Assembly (NCBI GenBank): GCA_900642245.1
Contig: CAAAJI010000010.1
Location: 122,527 to 161,144, forward strand
Direction of reading: 5' to 3'
Source: Fragilaria radians
Lineage: Eukaryota > Bacillariophyta > Fragilariophyceae > Fragilariales > Fragilariaceae
DNA length: 38,618 bases
The notes under the pieces were generated by a model. The model saw only the letters and a program-made list of their open reading frames with translations, did not search any database and had not been told where the DNA came from. Shown here one piece after another: positions 10,296-22,295 of the stretch; the stretch's first letter is position 1; each line of letters opens with the position of its first letter. The position numbers and the translations under genes were made by a program.

Positions 10296-11575
10296 CTACA
10301 CAGGGACTTGCTTTCTAGCAAAGCCCTCTTTCCATCTGCGCAAAATCGGATGCAGAAGAAATCTTTCCAATGCTCGAAGACTTTGCGGCAGCTTTTTCAA
10401 TTCTTCCACCATATATTCCTTCACAACTCGTGGAATTCTACGGCATGGCAAAGCATCTACCATTCGATCAACAGCACTTCGAAAAGAACCCAGTATCATG
10501 GAATACTTCTTAGTGATGGGATAGAAGCCTCCTAACTCATTTTGATTGACCTGATTAGAAAAGGCTAAGCTCATGTCCACAGCAACTTTAGGTATGACAT
10601 ATCTTCCATTTGATGACACGGAAGTTAGAACCGTTTGCGGTGTAGCAATCAAACTTTCATCTTGACTTGATAAGGCCTTCACCGTGGAATCCAACAAACT
10701 CTTCTGAGGAGAAATCTTGTTTCTTGCTTGACCTCGCAGCCCCGAAGACAGAGGAATTGGAGACAAGGCAAATGCTAATTCCATATCAACAGTGCACTTA
10801 TCCAATTTTGAAAATGTCACAGCTTGCCGGTTAAGGTTCAATCTCGGCATCGATTTTTTCGACATAGCTAGTGATTTTGGGACTGATAGTACTTCTCTTG
10901 ACGTTTTGACATCGAGTGATCCAATCGAGTCGCTGAGACATTGGGAATCAAATGAAGGGGCAATTGGTGTCGCTGTCGTATCATTATCACCTGACATCAT
11001 GACAATCGCTAAAGCGACAATGGCAACTATCGCCACGACTAGGCCCAGAAGCCATCGCCTTCGATCGATAACATCATCTTCGTCTCCAGCACCAAACCCG
11101 CACGCTATAACAGCTAGCATTCGTTTGTTTCCGTCTAGAAATTTGACAATTTTGGAATCATCATAGTCTTGCTGATACATACTACTTTTCGCTTGGAAGA
11201 CTCTCATAGACATCTCATTCCTGTTTTGACCATTGCAATTATAAACTTGGCTTCCACAGCTGCCATCGTCACGGCTTGTGCTACGGCGGCGAATGCTTCG
11301 CTTTCTTGACGAAGATCTGCCAGTACGATTCTTCCGTTGCTTTAACACCCAATCTGCTGGAGCACTGGGTAACAAACCCCACTTCGGATGTGATTTAAAA
11401 AGATGTATGGTCGGAGTAATTTGAAGCATCGGTTGTATTGTATCTTCATGCATTGAGTAGTACATCTTGGTCAAGTGAATCAGCTTGCGAGGCGGAACAC
11501 GACGCATGAACATCAAAGCATTATTTATCAGTTCCTGAAACGGAACCTTGGTGCCCCTCGAGCCGACTGATACTT
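10296..11575 (-). CDS. TBC1D20: TBC1D20-like Rab GAP, 3' part only, truncated by assembly gap
   Basis: This is the C-terminal part (about 425 codons) of the gene that is complete at 16713-19485. It is open to the edge of the 20-N run at 11576 and has no real start of its own. It includes the linker after the TBC domain, the membrane segment (WLLGLVVAIVAIVALAIVMM) and the full C-terminal tail. Against the complete copy I count about 13 amino-acid substitutions and one in-frame two-residue difference (RKRRRW versus RRRW) over some 406 residues, with no stops. This is consistent with a second functional allele and not with a decaying paralogue. Confidence 0.85.
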
Positions 11576-11595
11576 NNNNNNNNNNNNNNNNNNNN
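11576..11595. other. assembly gap (20 N)
   Basis: Exactly 20 N. The sequence to the right restarts about 6.2 kb upstream relative to the sequence on the left, as happens when two overlapping contigs are scaffolded with a nominal gap and not merged. Confidence 0.97.
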
Positions 11596-11923
11596 CCACC
11601 TCGGCTCGTTCGGATTGAGAAAAAGGAGGAGATGAGTCTTCTTCTCTTTCCTCTTCTTCTTGACCAGAAGATTCAATTAATGTTGAACTCACGCAATCAA
11701 GGCTGTTGATTTGCAAGACCATAAATTCTTCTTCGTCGTCTTCTGCATCAATTGCGGAATAATCAACGTTCGGATTGGAGAGATTCGATTCGTCATTTTC
11801 GGAGCTTTGCCTTGATTCAGTAGGCTTCTTCCTACGACGAGCTTGGAACTTTGGAAGCCTTCGATCGTTGGCTCCTCCTCGGCCACGAAAGATGCGTCGG
11901 CTTGTATTAGGAAAGGATGCCAT
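11596..11923 (-). CDS. 268-aa unknown protein, N-terminal 109 codons only (second copy)
   Basis: ATG at 11921-11923. Open to the gap edge, so the C-terminal part is missing by truncation. Same basic N-terminus (SRRIFRGRGG) and acidic block as the full gene at 4859-5665, with a handful of substitutions and no stop or shift. Most likely the other allele of that gene. Confidence 0.7.
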
Positions 11924-12477
11924 AGGATATTGGCAAAAAAACAATTATGTCTTACATAATAACTCAGTTTTGTATCCTTATAGGTCAAAGGTTCACCATG
12001 GAAATAACGGAACAAGTGCCACAGCGTCTCTTCCTACCTTTGCTTCAATAGCTATTGTCAATAATGTTCCTTCAGTTAACATGGTAGGCCTTGCTATTTC
12101 ATCTTCTTTATGCACTGCGCTGAGAACAACAGCTTGAAAATATTTGCTCCTTGATTTTACTATGAACAATAACTAGTTTTAGTCCTCTATTAAGATTTAT
12201 TTTTCTGCAATTTCCTGTATCTTATTATAGTCACACAAATGTGTTACTAAGAATTTGGTAGTCAAGGTAGAATACTCTGTTTCAAGAGATTGAATGTGGC
12301 ACCGCAGGAGTTAATCAACAGTGAAACTCTTCTTTCAGATTGAGCTTGTTTTCTCTACGGTTTCCATTCTTATTAAAGTTTGAAAATGAGCGAGATAAGT
12401 GTGATTTGGGTTATATAATTATCGGGAGAGAAGGTTAAAAGGACGATTTGGAGTGATAACTTCTTAGGTTCAGGAAG

Positions 12478-13590
12478 AATGATGATTCTGAGTAATGTTG
12501 ACGATGCATTCTTTGCACTTGAAAAATCAGAAGTACCAGACAGATATGATGATACCTAACACCTTCCAAAGAGAGATGTGACAACTGAACGGTGAGAGGC
12601 CGTCCATAAAGAGTTCGAGAATCTGATGGTTAAAGAATTGTGGGACATGATTTCAAAGAGAAGGTACACTAATTTCGAGCGGGTCTTCAAGGTCAAAAGG
12701 AATGACATTTTTCAGGCCTGATTGTTGACATGTGGATATAGTCAAGAATCTATCATTGACATCACCAAGAGCTATGCTCCCGTAATCAATGATGCATCTT
12801 TTAGGATCATTCTCATTGAGATGATAGTGTAGATTCTCAAGGCAAAGATTTTAGACAATGAAACTGCATCTCTAAACAATGATGTAAAAGTATGGAAATA
12901 CCAAGTGATGTGAAGGCTAATATTGGTGATTGTCGTAAAGAAAATAATCTATGGGCTTAGAGATATCTAGATACGTTCACATCAATCTTGTTGAAGGATT
13001 GAACATTTGTGCACTTACGGGCAGCTTAGATGATCCTTGTCTGTGGGGTAAAAAAATCTAGCTATGATGACTATCTACATTGATAGTTGCTTAGCAATCG
13101 GTACAGAAAAAGGTATTTAAAAAATTCAAGATCTGAAGAAACATAATTTTCGATTAAAGATTGAAGATTTGAAGATTTGAAGATTTGAAGATTTGAAGAT
13201 TTGAAGATTTGAAGATTTAAAGATTTGAAGATTTGAAGATTTGAAGATTGAAGATTAAAGAAATGCTCAGGATTGTTCACAGCATCATGTGACTAAAGAT
13301 TCAGTACTATACGTCCAGATGAAGAGGGTAAGGTCAACAGTGCAAATAAGTTGAGATACAGGTCTGGTTTGGGATTTTGACTTCTCTTATAAAACATTCA
13401 CTGCCTTATTTGATGCAGCTTCCCGTATTGTCTAAGTGCCTATATTTAGGTATTTCGAGTCATCGGGTTTATTCTAGATGCAAAAACTTCTTGCTCAAAG
13501 ATGAAAACTAAATTTGGAAGAGATTTACTGGAGGCACAAAGCATATTGACACAAGTTATATTTATTAGGGAAAGGTAAGAAGATGAATTC
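12478..13590 (+). pseudogene. decayed Ty1/copia RT remnant (second, longer copy)
   Basis: Same element as 6213-7140, with 118 bp more at 12563-12680. That part reads as the RT N-terminal block (PKRDVTTER-EAVHKEF, then ENLMVKELWDMIS) joined to VFKVKRN. This continuity shows that the shorter copy suffered a deletion. Stops remain throughout (for example after NDIFQA). RNase H remnant GGTKHIDTSYIY near 13530-13565. Confidence 0.8.
13162..13249. repeat. (TGAAGATT)11 microsatellite (second copy)
   Basis: Eleven 8-bp units, one of them carrying G to A (TTAAAGAT). The allelic array at 6771-6834 has eight. Confidence 0.9.
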
Positions 13591-16420
13591 ATGATATTTT
13601 TTTAAAGCTGTTGATAATGATTCAGTTGAGCTAACAAAGAATACAAGAAAGGATATACATGAAAGACATGCTTCAGATGAGCTTGCAAAGAATGTAAGGT
13701 AGGAAACATAAGAAAGACATGCTGTGAAGTTCTTGGGATGAATGAATGATTGAAAAAATTGAGATAAGAAGGGTATTGGAATATGATTAATTGTTACTGA
13801 TAAATGGAAGAGAGAGGTGATGATGATATGAAAAATGAGCAGTCGTATATAAATGAAAACAACGGCGAGAGCAGAGTTCAAATTAAAACATCTTGATTTA
13901 AGTGTACGCTCTAGTTTAGTAGACTACAATTAAGTTTGGAGAGATTTTTTACAAGGGTACATTAAAATAAGCAAACATGCATGTGCTATGCTAAACCAAC
14001 GATATTTTTGTTAACAGTGCCCTATAAAAAGTAGAATTAACAATATGGACTGAATCAGACTGAGAGAACCGATATAATTGGAAAAAATGGGAACAGCACC
14101 GAATTTCGGTGACAAATTAGTTACATGGAAAAGATCGACCATCGCACAAGTAACTTTCAACTACTGCATAACTAATTTATGATATTATAAACGTAATTGC
14201 AACTCACTTTTCCAAAGTAGAAAAATTGAAAAATATGATGATTGACAAACATGGATACTTTTCTTGAATTATAAAAGAAGTTCTAGAGAAGTTGAGAAGT
14301 TTTGAATATTGCCATAGGGAAGCACTGCTAATGGTAAAAAACGAACCACTTTTGAATGAACCATCCGATTTCTTACCCATGGAGTGGTAGGGTATATCCG
14401 TGGCCATAAGTGTGCAATGGAAAAATGAGCAGTGCTAGTGGAATACAGTACACAGGACAGTTCCGACTATGGAGCCTCTACATTCACACCATCAGAAGAA
14501 CAGGCATCAGCTAACTAAGAACTAGAATCGAAAGCTACAGCCATTATTTCAATCTTTGAAAATGACTAAAACACGCTAAAGCAATACTTCTGAGCATATG
14601 ATGCCCCCACATTCAAACCCCCAAAAGACCAGGAACCAGCTAACCAAAAACTAGAATCGAAAGCTATAACCATTGTTTCAACCATTAAATGACTAACGCA
14701 CGCCAATGCAATACATCTGAGCATAAGGTACTGCCGCGCTTCTAAGTATGGGATAATTTTTAGAAAAATGTAGCTGAGGCTATTGTAGCCAGTGGTGCAG
14801 GTTATTTCAAATTACCCAACAAAGGCGTGCATAAATGATATTTTGGTTGCCACAAAAAGATAAACTACTGTAGGATATGTGGCGGTAACGCAACAATATT
14901 ATTGCTCCGTTAACAGTCTTATCTTCAAAACTTTTCCCTTTAAATAAATAGATATATGACAAGGCATATTCGAGGATATTGAAAAAATAGTAGCATAAGA
15001 AGTGACCAAACAATTTTCCTTTACTTGATGTACCCTGTCTAGAATTTATGGACGCTAGCAACTCAAGGCTCAGAAACTATGAAGATCAATACGACCATAG
15101 CGTGCTATACCCTCAATTTAAGTCCCCTCCCGCTGGAATATGTGACTAGGGACCATGATTTGTTCTCCGTTTGGAGGTATGTCACAGCTCTAAAAGAGCG
15201 GTTGGTGGCTTGTTATCACATATGCTTAACTCATTCAGGCATAAATAGACAAACAGGCAGCAGGTTCAACGATTAATAATTAAGTCGTAAGATACATTAA
15301 ATCATCTAGATTGTGTCAACCATTTAAATGACAACGAAAACTAAATGTGCATCCCTGTAAGAACGCCAACGAAAACCTTAAACAATGATAAAAGTGGACC
15401 ATTTAGGGAAATGGCCATAAACGCTATACCGCATCTCCGTCTCCGTGAGATCAAAGTGTTTCTGATTTGCGTCCCTTAAGAATAAAGAGTATATCAGTGA
15501 TAATCTGATAGTGTAATCATTTATTTAAGTATATTTCGAAGAAGCTATTGCTGAAGCTTCTAGGCAATTCCTTGAAGTTATATGAATATATGAATATATA
15601 ACAAGAAGAGATATTATGCGATGTGACATTTCATCTCAAGCCTTAAGAAAATAGACAAGGATTAAAGAAATAATAATTCGGTATACATTTGGCATTAGTA
15701 ACGTAAGTAACTTGTGCAACTAATACTTTTTGAGACTTGTATTCCATTTAGTACGATAGTTGACTGAGATGATTATATAAATCTGGGATTACCGTATGCA
15801 ATACTGGAGAATCAGCAGATTTGGTCTATGTCATGTAGGAGATAAAGTGCAATTGAGAAAAGATTAAAGACTTGTACAATTAAAGCATTCATTAGATAAT
15901 GACATCAGAATTAAATAGTGGTATACAATTTTAAGTTATGACCAAATTTAAATCATCTCTGAAAGCGCTACTTAAATTGATATTCAGAAGTGAATAACCC
16001 CGGGTGATCTTCATTTGTTGCGGTAACATTTTACTCTTCCTAGATTCAAAGTTGTAAAAAACGAAATTGCCAACAGCAAAGAATTATCGGGACACCCTGG
16101 GAAAAAATGAAATAGAAAGTTCAAACACTTGGTATCATTTGCCGATTATTGCCATCACTGGTCAGCAATATGTACCCCTTTTGACAATCCAGAAAAGAGA
16201 AAACAAATCGTAAAATTTAAAGAAGAAACTTTTGTCATATTACGATGTAAATCAAATTCAATCCTTATTTACACATTTATAATTTTCATTAACTCTCATT
16301 TCTTCAATATTTTCATTTTCTGGCTCTTCTAAATTTCATACTTTTTTATTCAACTCCTCTCGTTTAGTGGTCTCACCTCCAAAAAATCTTAGATCACTTA
16401 CTTTAAATCTGGCTTTTCTA
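13591..16420. other. intergenic, copy of 7141-9960
   Basis: No gene recognised. Equivalent to the stretch before the first gap, with small indels. An extra TGAATATA-like 8-mer lies near 15590, and about 28 bp are missing near 14815. Confidence 0.5.
14460..14730. repeat. two-copy tandem repeat, period ~129 (second copy)
   Basis: Same structure as 8033-8290, again with the ACTAGAATCGAAAGCTA block in each unit. Confidence 0.65.
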
Positions 16421-16630
16421 TTTGAACAACAAAACGTAGAGCATTGTAAGTTCGATATTGGTCGAATTAACGGTATGCCCTACTTCTTTCTGTTGTGTCA
16501 CTATACCGTGTCGGAAAATTTGGCTTTTATATTTGAACCACAAAACGTAGAATTGTAAGTTCGATATTGGTCGGATTAACGACATGCCCTACTTCTCTAT
16601 GGGTGTGTCACTATTCCGTGTCACCACATA
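16418..16630. repeat. 108-bp tandem repeat 3' of the TBC gene (second copy)
   Basis: Equivalent to 10002-10215, with the GTAAGTTCGATATTGGTCG block in each of two units. It lies just downstream of the TBC stop codon at 16713. Confidence 0.7.
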
Positions 16631-16712
16631 GATGGAGAAGGTTTTCTAACCCCATCATTTCTTCGTTGCAAACCTTCCATAAATTTGCGACTCAAACAGA
16701 GAAATACAGTCA

Positions 16713-19485
16713 CTACACAGGGACTTGCTTTCTAGCAAAGCCCTCTTTCCATCTGCGCAAAATCGGATGCAAAAGAAATCTTTCCAATGCTCGAAGACTT
16801 TGCGGCAGCTTTTTCAATTCTTCCACCATATATTCCTTCACAACTCGTGGAATTCTACGGCATGGCAAAGCATCTACCATACGATCAACAGCACTGCGAA
16901 ATGAACCCAGTATCATGGAATACTTCTTAGTGATGGGATAGAAGCCTCCTAACTGATTTTGATTCACCTGATTAGAAAAGGCTAAGCTCATGTCCACAGC
17001 AACTTTAGGTATGACATTTCTTCCATTTGATGAAACCGAAGTTAGAAGCGTTTGCGGTGTAGCAATCAAACTTTCATCTTGACTTGATAAGACCTTCACT
17101 GTGGAATCCAACAAACTCTTCTGAGGTGAAATCTTGTTTCTTGCTTGACCTCGCAGCCCCGAAGACAGAGGAATTGGAGACAAGGCAAATGCTAATTCCA
17201 TATCAACAGTGCACTTATCCAATTTTGAAAATGTCACAGCTTGCCGGTTAAGGTTCAATCTCGGCATCGATTTTTTCGACATTGCTAGTGATTTCGGGAC
17301 TGATAGTACTTCTCTTGACGTCTTGACATCGAGTGATCCAATCGAATCGCTGAGACATTGAGAATCAACTGAAGGGACAATCGATGTCGCTGTCGTATCA
17401 TTATCACCTGACATCATAACAATCGCTAAAGCGACAATGGCAACTATCGCCACGACTAAGCCCAGAAGCCATCGCCTTCGCTTCCGATCGATAACATCAT
17501 CTTCGTCTCCAGCACCAAACCCACACGCTATAACAGCTAGCATTCGTTTGTTTCCTTCTAGAAATTTGACAATTCTGGAATCATCATAGTCCTGCTGATA
17601 CATACTACTTTTCGCCTGGAAGACACTCATAGACATCTCATTCCTGTTTTGACCATCGCAATTATAAACTTGGCTTCTACAGCTGCCATCGTCACGGCTT
17701 GTGCTACGGCGGCGAATGCTTCGCTTTCTTGATGAAGATCTGCCAGTACGATTCTTCCGTTGCTTTAACACCCAATCTGCTGGAGCACTGGGCAACAAAC
17801 CCCATTTCGGATGTGATTTAAAAAGATGTATGGTCGGAGTAATTTGAAGCATCGGTTGTATTGTATCTTCATGCATTGAGTAGTACATCTTGGTCAAGTG
17901 AATCAGCTTGCGAGGCGGAACACGACGCATGAACATCAATGCATTATTTATCACTTCCTGAAACGGAACCTTGGTGCCCCTCGAGCCGACTGATACCTGA
18001 CTAGATATCAAGGAATAGGTTTCTGATTCTACATCATCACGTCCTTCCAAATAATATTGAGCATCCATCAAATCACTTACATCCATGGTTGAAGACTGGG
18101 CATCGTCATCAGTTTCATCACCAGATACATAGCCACCCTCCGCTGGTCTGTATCTCCATCCTATCATGCTAGAGTTTTTGGGCAAGGAGGATAAAACTGA
18201 ATGAACAGGCGCAAAGTCACATTCTGTAGCAAGAATTTCGGCACGATTATTCGGGTGACAAACCATTGCCACAGTGACGTAGATAGGTAAAAGTGGATGA
18301 GAAACAAGAAATGCGTCGAATAGCCTCTTGACTAGGGCTGTATCGCGCACATCATGACTGAACCATGTAATAATCCAGCTCAAAGCGAAAAATGGCTCCA
18401 TGTCACAATCCAACAAGAACTCATGAACCTCCTTGTCAAAGTAACTAATCAAAGGCATCACTATAAGTCGAATAGCAGCTTGGAGTTGCATGAAATTGGA
18501 TCTCATTGCATCTCGAAAGTGAGAAAACGATACCCGGGACAGAACAGCACTAGCTAGACCAAGTCCACTGATTCTGCAATTCCAGATACTGACTCTGAAT
18601 CTCCCAATGGCGTTGAAGAAGAAGCACCTCCAAGTGTCGACATGAAGATACTTGCCACATCGTGATATCCTTGATAGTAGCTCAGAGTCACCTTTTCGTC
18701 ATCGTCAGAATTAGTAACCTCATTACTTGGTTGATCTTCGTAAGATCGAAGGAGAGTCAAATTAATTAGTTTTCCAAGTCGCCGTTGCTTCTTTCTGAGT
18801 AATTGAGCGATCTTCTTTCGATGCTTGTTCTCCATTTGCAATCTGGTGGACCTTTGCGTTCCAGTCAAGAGGTGCCATGTGCACCGTGAGACATCACGAT
18901 CGATTTGATCTGCATCCAGACAGGAATAAGGAGACGTCTTCTTGGTTGATGTTGTCTTGGATCCATGAATAGAATCAAGCGCTGGATCTTGAGAATACGA
19001 AGATCCGATCGATAGATTATCTTCATCATCGTGAAAGTCTTGATGTTTTGGAATCAAAAGAACAGTCGGACGGTTTGGGAAAGTAGGAGGTCTAGTATCC
19101 TTCAATGGCAGTGGAGGACGAGATGAAAGCTTGTCCTTCGAAACGGAAGCATTCATTTCCACGTATGAATCATGAAGACCAACTAACTTGGGCCAAGCTC
19201 TTTTCCGCAGCGTATCTGAATGGATAGCAAGTCGCAAATAATCATGAAATTCATGAGAAGAAAGAAGATCATTAGTGTTAAGCTACTGAAAATGGTCATT
19301 CATTCTCGTTCGAAATTCAACGATGAAATTTCTAATTGTACGAAAACGCGCTTACCATTCACGAGTCCTCCATCAGTCAATGCTAACTCTCGTAATTTCC
19401 AAAGATTCACGTCCGGTTCGGAAAGAACCAAATTGATTTCTTCCGCTTTGGCACGATAATCCAGTGATGGAGTATAGCTCAGCAT
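16713..19485 (-). CDS. TBC1D20: TBC1D20-like Rab GTPase-activating protein, three exons
   Basis: Exons 19485-19356, 19215-18628 and 18553-16713 join in frame to 852 codons. TBC proteins stimulate GTP hydrolysis by Rab GTPases. TBC1D20/Gyp8 act on Rab1/Ypt1 at the ER. Visible: the family start DYRAKAEEINLVL…LRELALTDGGLVN-D-TLRKRAWPKLVG (9-56); the arginine-finger motif IDRDVSR (148-154, R154); the glutamine-finger motif YYQGYHD (223-229, Q225); then FFALSWIITWFSHD and RLFDAFLVSHPLLPIYV, close to human TBC1D20. A long acidic insert (about 60-145) precedes the Arg finger. A single membrane segment (about 601-621) follows a basic patch, and a further ~230-residue tail lies beyond it, much longer than the short end of TBC1D20. 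Both catalytic fingers are present, so it is probably active. The ATG at 19485 is the first that gives the family N-terminus. Confidence 0.88.
18554..18627 (-). other. intron 2 of the TBC1D20-like gene (74 nt)
   Basis: Begins GTGCTT and ends GGTCTAG on the minus strand. Left unspliced, the frame hits TAG at 18554-18556 and the protein seems frameshifted. Splicing joins …ASIFMSTLG to ASAVLSRVSF in frame, and the spacing then matches the TBC family. An alternative is a one-base deletion or assembly error at about 18558. Confidence 0.7.
19216..19355 (-). other. intron 1 of the TBC1D20-like gene (140 nt)
   Basis: Donor GTAAGC and acceptor TTCAG. Splicing completes an Asp codon (G|AT) and joins DGGLVN to DTLRKRAWPKLVG, the conserved N-terminal TBC region. 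Confidence 0.85.
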
Positions 19486-22295
19486 ACTTTGAATAGAGTT
19501 ACAAAAGAAAGAATAAGTACAATAGCGACTCTAAACGTCAAGGAAAGAATGAAAGTCACGATGATGCCCTGTCCGAATGAGTTAATCACAGGTACCTTCA
19601 ACTCTACTACCTCCACCTACCTAATTTCCAACACGGTGGAGTAAAAGATTTACCAACGAATTTTTTCGTATTTCTTTTACACGATCTACGGAAGGCACTC
19701 TTTTCAAATCAAGTTTTAACGTACTTCATTCTCAGATATGCGTCAAGAATTCAAATTTCTGTCATACTTGCATTTTTTTTCACAAGTTGCACGAACGTGT
19801 GTTCTGATATTCAAAAACGTTTCTGACGTTGCGCATGTTTAGTACTAGTAGAATTCTAATTTGTCGAGGATGCCGTGCTTTCACTACAAATTGAAGTTTG
19901 GATAGATTAATCTTAATAGCACAAACCACTTCCTCCAAAAAGAAACATGAACTAATTTACACTACTGTGTCATTTGCACTTCTTGCATTCAAATCCTTTA
20001 GAGAGTTAGAACACGATCAAAATAATGTGTCATTTACAGTTAGTCAGAGGCTTTATGGTTGTCCTGGAAGGCATCTTTTCATGCAAAAGCTAAGTTGAAT
20101 GATAAACTTGATGTTAACAAATAAAGAGTACTTTATCTTCATAGATTTTAAGTCAGCAAAAAACGGAAAGTAATAAACCATTAGTTATGAATGACTCTGC
20201 GTTGATAATCATTTAATCCTTTTCTTATATAGTTTTCATCCCTTGAAATATTTTGTTTATCGTATTTTATATTTGGATGATGTACTTTCTTATACAATAT
20301 TTCAGGGCTTAACAGCCAACCCAGCACGGTCAAGCCAGCTCTGGTTACTGCTCTCTTTTTTTCTAAGAAATCCACCAGGGCCATGGCACCTGCCAGTTCA
20401 CGCTACTCCAAGATATTCCCTTTGCCTGTATTGACTGCATTTATGATACTTGTTTCCATCCTTAGCAATGAGAGCTAAGGGATTTTCTCAAGCTGAAGAT
20501 CAGAATATAGGTTACCCTTCATTCATAATTCACAACTTGTAGTTCCACTAACTTTAGTGAAGTGGACTTCGAGCATACCCATACAACCCAAATCAATGAA
20601 GCAATCAGCTGAATGAATGTAGGCATACTCAAACAGAAGGAGTTCAAGAGGCATAGCATTAGCAAATCCAGCAAAAAATGTAAAGATTCTTGATGCCATG
20701 GTAGATGCCATGGCAAATGAATGTATACAAAAAAAACAAATTGAAGTTAATTCTCGATGTTCTTGTAAAAATTGTAGCACCGATAAGACCAACTATTGGA
20801 AAAACGGAGAAATTTTTAAATGGGAAGTAAGGAAGAGAATAAGATGATTTCTTGATGATAATACAATTTTTCAATCTATCATCCTGTAACAGGTGCCTAC
20901 TTGAAAATGATATTTTTCCAAGTGTTCAAAACATAGTCTCAGCCTCAGAGTGGGCACTCAGACTGGGAGGAAGTTTTGCATATCAAACCTTTATATGAGT
21001 GCAAGAATGGTTACCTAATAACATTTCACACAGGTGGGATGGAACGGGGGGAAATAACAATGGGCATGGTTACACTCAAAATGAAGGAATATAGACTTTA
21101 GGAAAGCGCTCAGATACAGTTTCATACAACTCATCAATAAGAAGGAGAAGGAGTATCATGGATTTGAATGACATTAGAAGAATTTAATACCTAATCTGAG
21201 CGATCCAAACTGAAGCTAGTTTTATCAATGCTACACACAATCCAGAGATTTGGCAACATACACTTGATTTGCCTAGACCATATATTCTGGCCGGCAGAAC
21301 AAAAAGATGGAAGCCCAAGCATTCATGTTTTCTATTCTCTTTTAGACATTACCAGAAAAGATTTTTTCAGAAGTTAAGGTGTGCATAGCGAAATAAGAGG
21401 ACTGCAAGAGTACCTTTTCTTTTCTAGTGAAATACCTACTATCTTAAGGAGGAATTATCCCGTGTGAGTCCATGCTTAACTCCACGGTAAGTGGGATGAG
21501 GTAAGTATAGGATAGCACGTAAAAAATAGATCAAATTATCTTAAGGAGGAATTATGGCTTTGCATTCTCCAGGTTGTAATTGAAGTTGGGTGCAAGTTTA
21601 GGCATTCCAGCTGTTGTGTTTTTGCGAATTATATTTGCTTCTGTGAATAGCAACCAGAGATCTTTCATTTCAAGGATTGCTTCCTAATCGTATCCTACGT
21701 CTACTTTTACGCTAGGAGCTGTATCTTCAACAATTCTACGAATAGATTTAAGGAAAGGAAATAATTTTGGTCTTAATTTAACGTGAACAGCTTTACAAAT
21801 ACTTTGTCACACTAGAATGAAATTACGCTTACTAGTTGTTTTTAAAAATAAAAATTAAATCCTTACAATGTCATTATTTACAGTTTCTCTCGTCTTCCTA
21901 ACTTTAATCATATTCTTTTCATTCATTCCTTATATTCGAAAACCTTGAAATCTCCTAGTGCGGAAGTAGCAATCAAAATTTCAAAAAATCGATTTGATAC
22001 CTCAAGCATAACTATAGAGAAATGGAGTTGAGGAGTAGAATTTCATATTCATTGTGAACACTCCGTCTTATAACATGAACTCTGATATCGTATATTTCAT
22101 GGTAAAGTGCATGAGTCCATATAAGGATGTCACATGAATGTTCTAGTCATTGTTTATCGTACTAACATTTTTCTGGAATCAGGTATTCCGTTAAGTTCTA
22201 CTGTTGAAAATGATCAATAATGCTCAATAATTTGCTGTCGCATGGTACATTTTTGTTTCAGGAAAACAAAAGCATCTCATAGCCCTTTGAAATCC
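19486..22295. other. intergenic, no gene recognised
   Basis: AT-rich. Should contain the TBC promoter next to 19485. Three overlapping minus-strand frames at 20519-20874 have no known domain. An 18-bp exact direct repeat (ATCTTAAGGAGGAATTAT) at 21441-21458 and 21538-21555 is the only clear structure seen. Its meaning is unknown. Confidence 0.5.

Larger units (their letters stand above)
5337..11575. repeat. first copy of a gap-bounded ~6.2-kb duplicate
   Basis: This stretch matches 11596-17998 in order and orientation. It holds the 5' part of the 268-aa gene, its upstream region, the decayed copia, the 129-bp and 108-bp tandem repeats, and the 3' part of the TBC1D20-like gene. It ends exactly at the 20-N run. 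Differences from the other copy are substitutions plus indels: 118 bp missing at 6293/6294, about 23 bp missing near 7000, about 28 bp extra near 8380, and three fewer microsatellite units. Overlapping unmerged haplotype contigs explain this better than a true tandem duplication. Confidence 0.85.
11596..17998. repeat. second copy of the gap-bounded ~6.2-kb duplicate
   Basis: Matches 5337-11575. It begins right after the N run, inside the 268-aa gene, and stops matching where the first copy runs into the gap, inside the TBC gene. It is slightly longer (6403 versus 6239 bp), mainly because of the 118-bp segment 12563-12680 and the longer microsatellite. Confidence 0.85.

Noticed and set aside
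11528..11944. 138-aa minus-strand frame joining the 268-aa protein start to TBC sequence
   Set aside because: It reads through the 20 N. The join is an artefact of the gap and the two parts are listed separately.
18554..18627. Apparent frameshift that would make the TBC gene a pseudogene
   Set aside because: A 74-nt GT-AG intron restores the frame and the family spacing exactly, so an intron is the better explanation.
20519..20874. Three overlapping minus-strand frames of 65-89 aa
   Set aside because: Overlapping frames, unusual composition, no motif, and no supporting splice sites.
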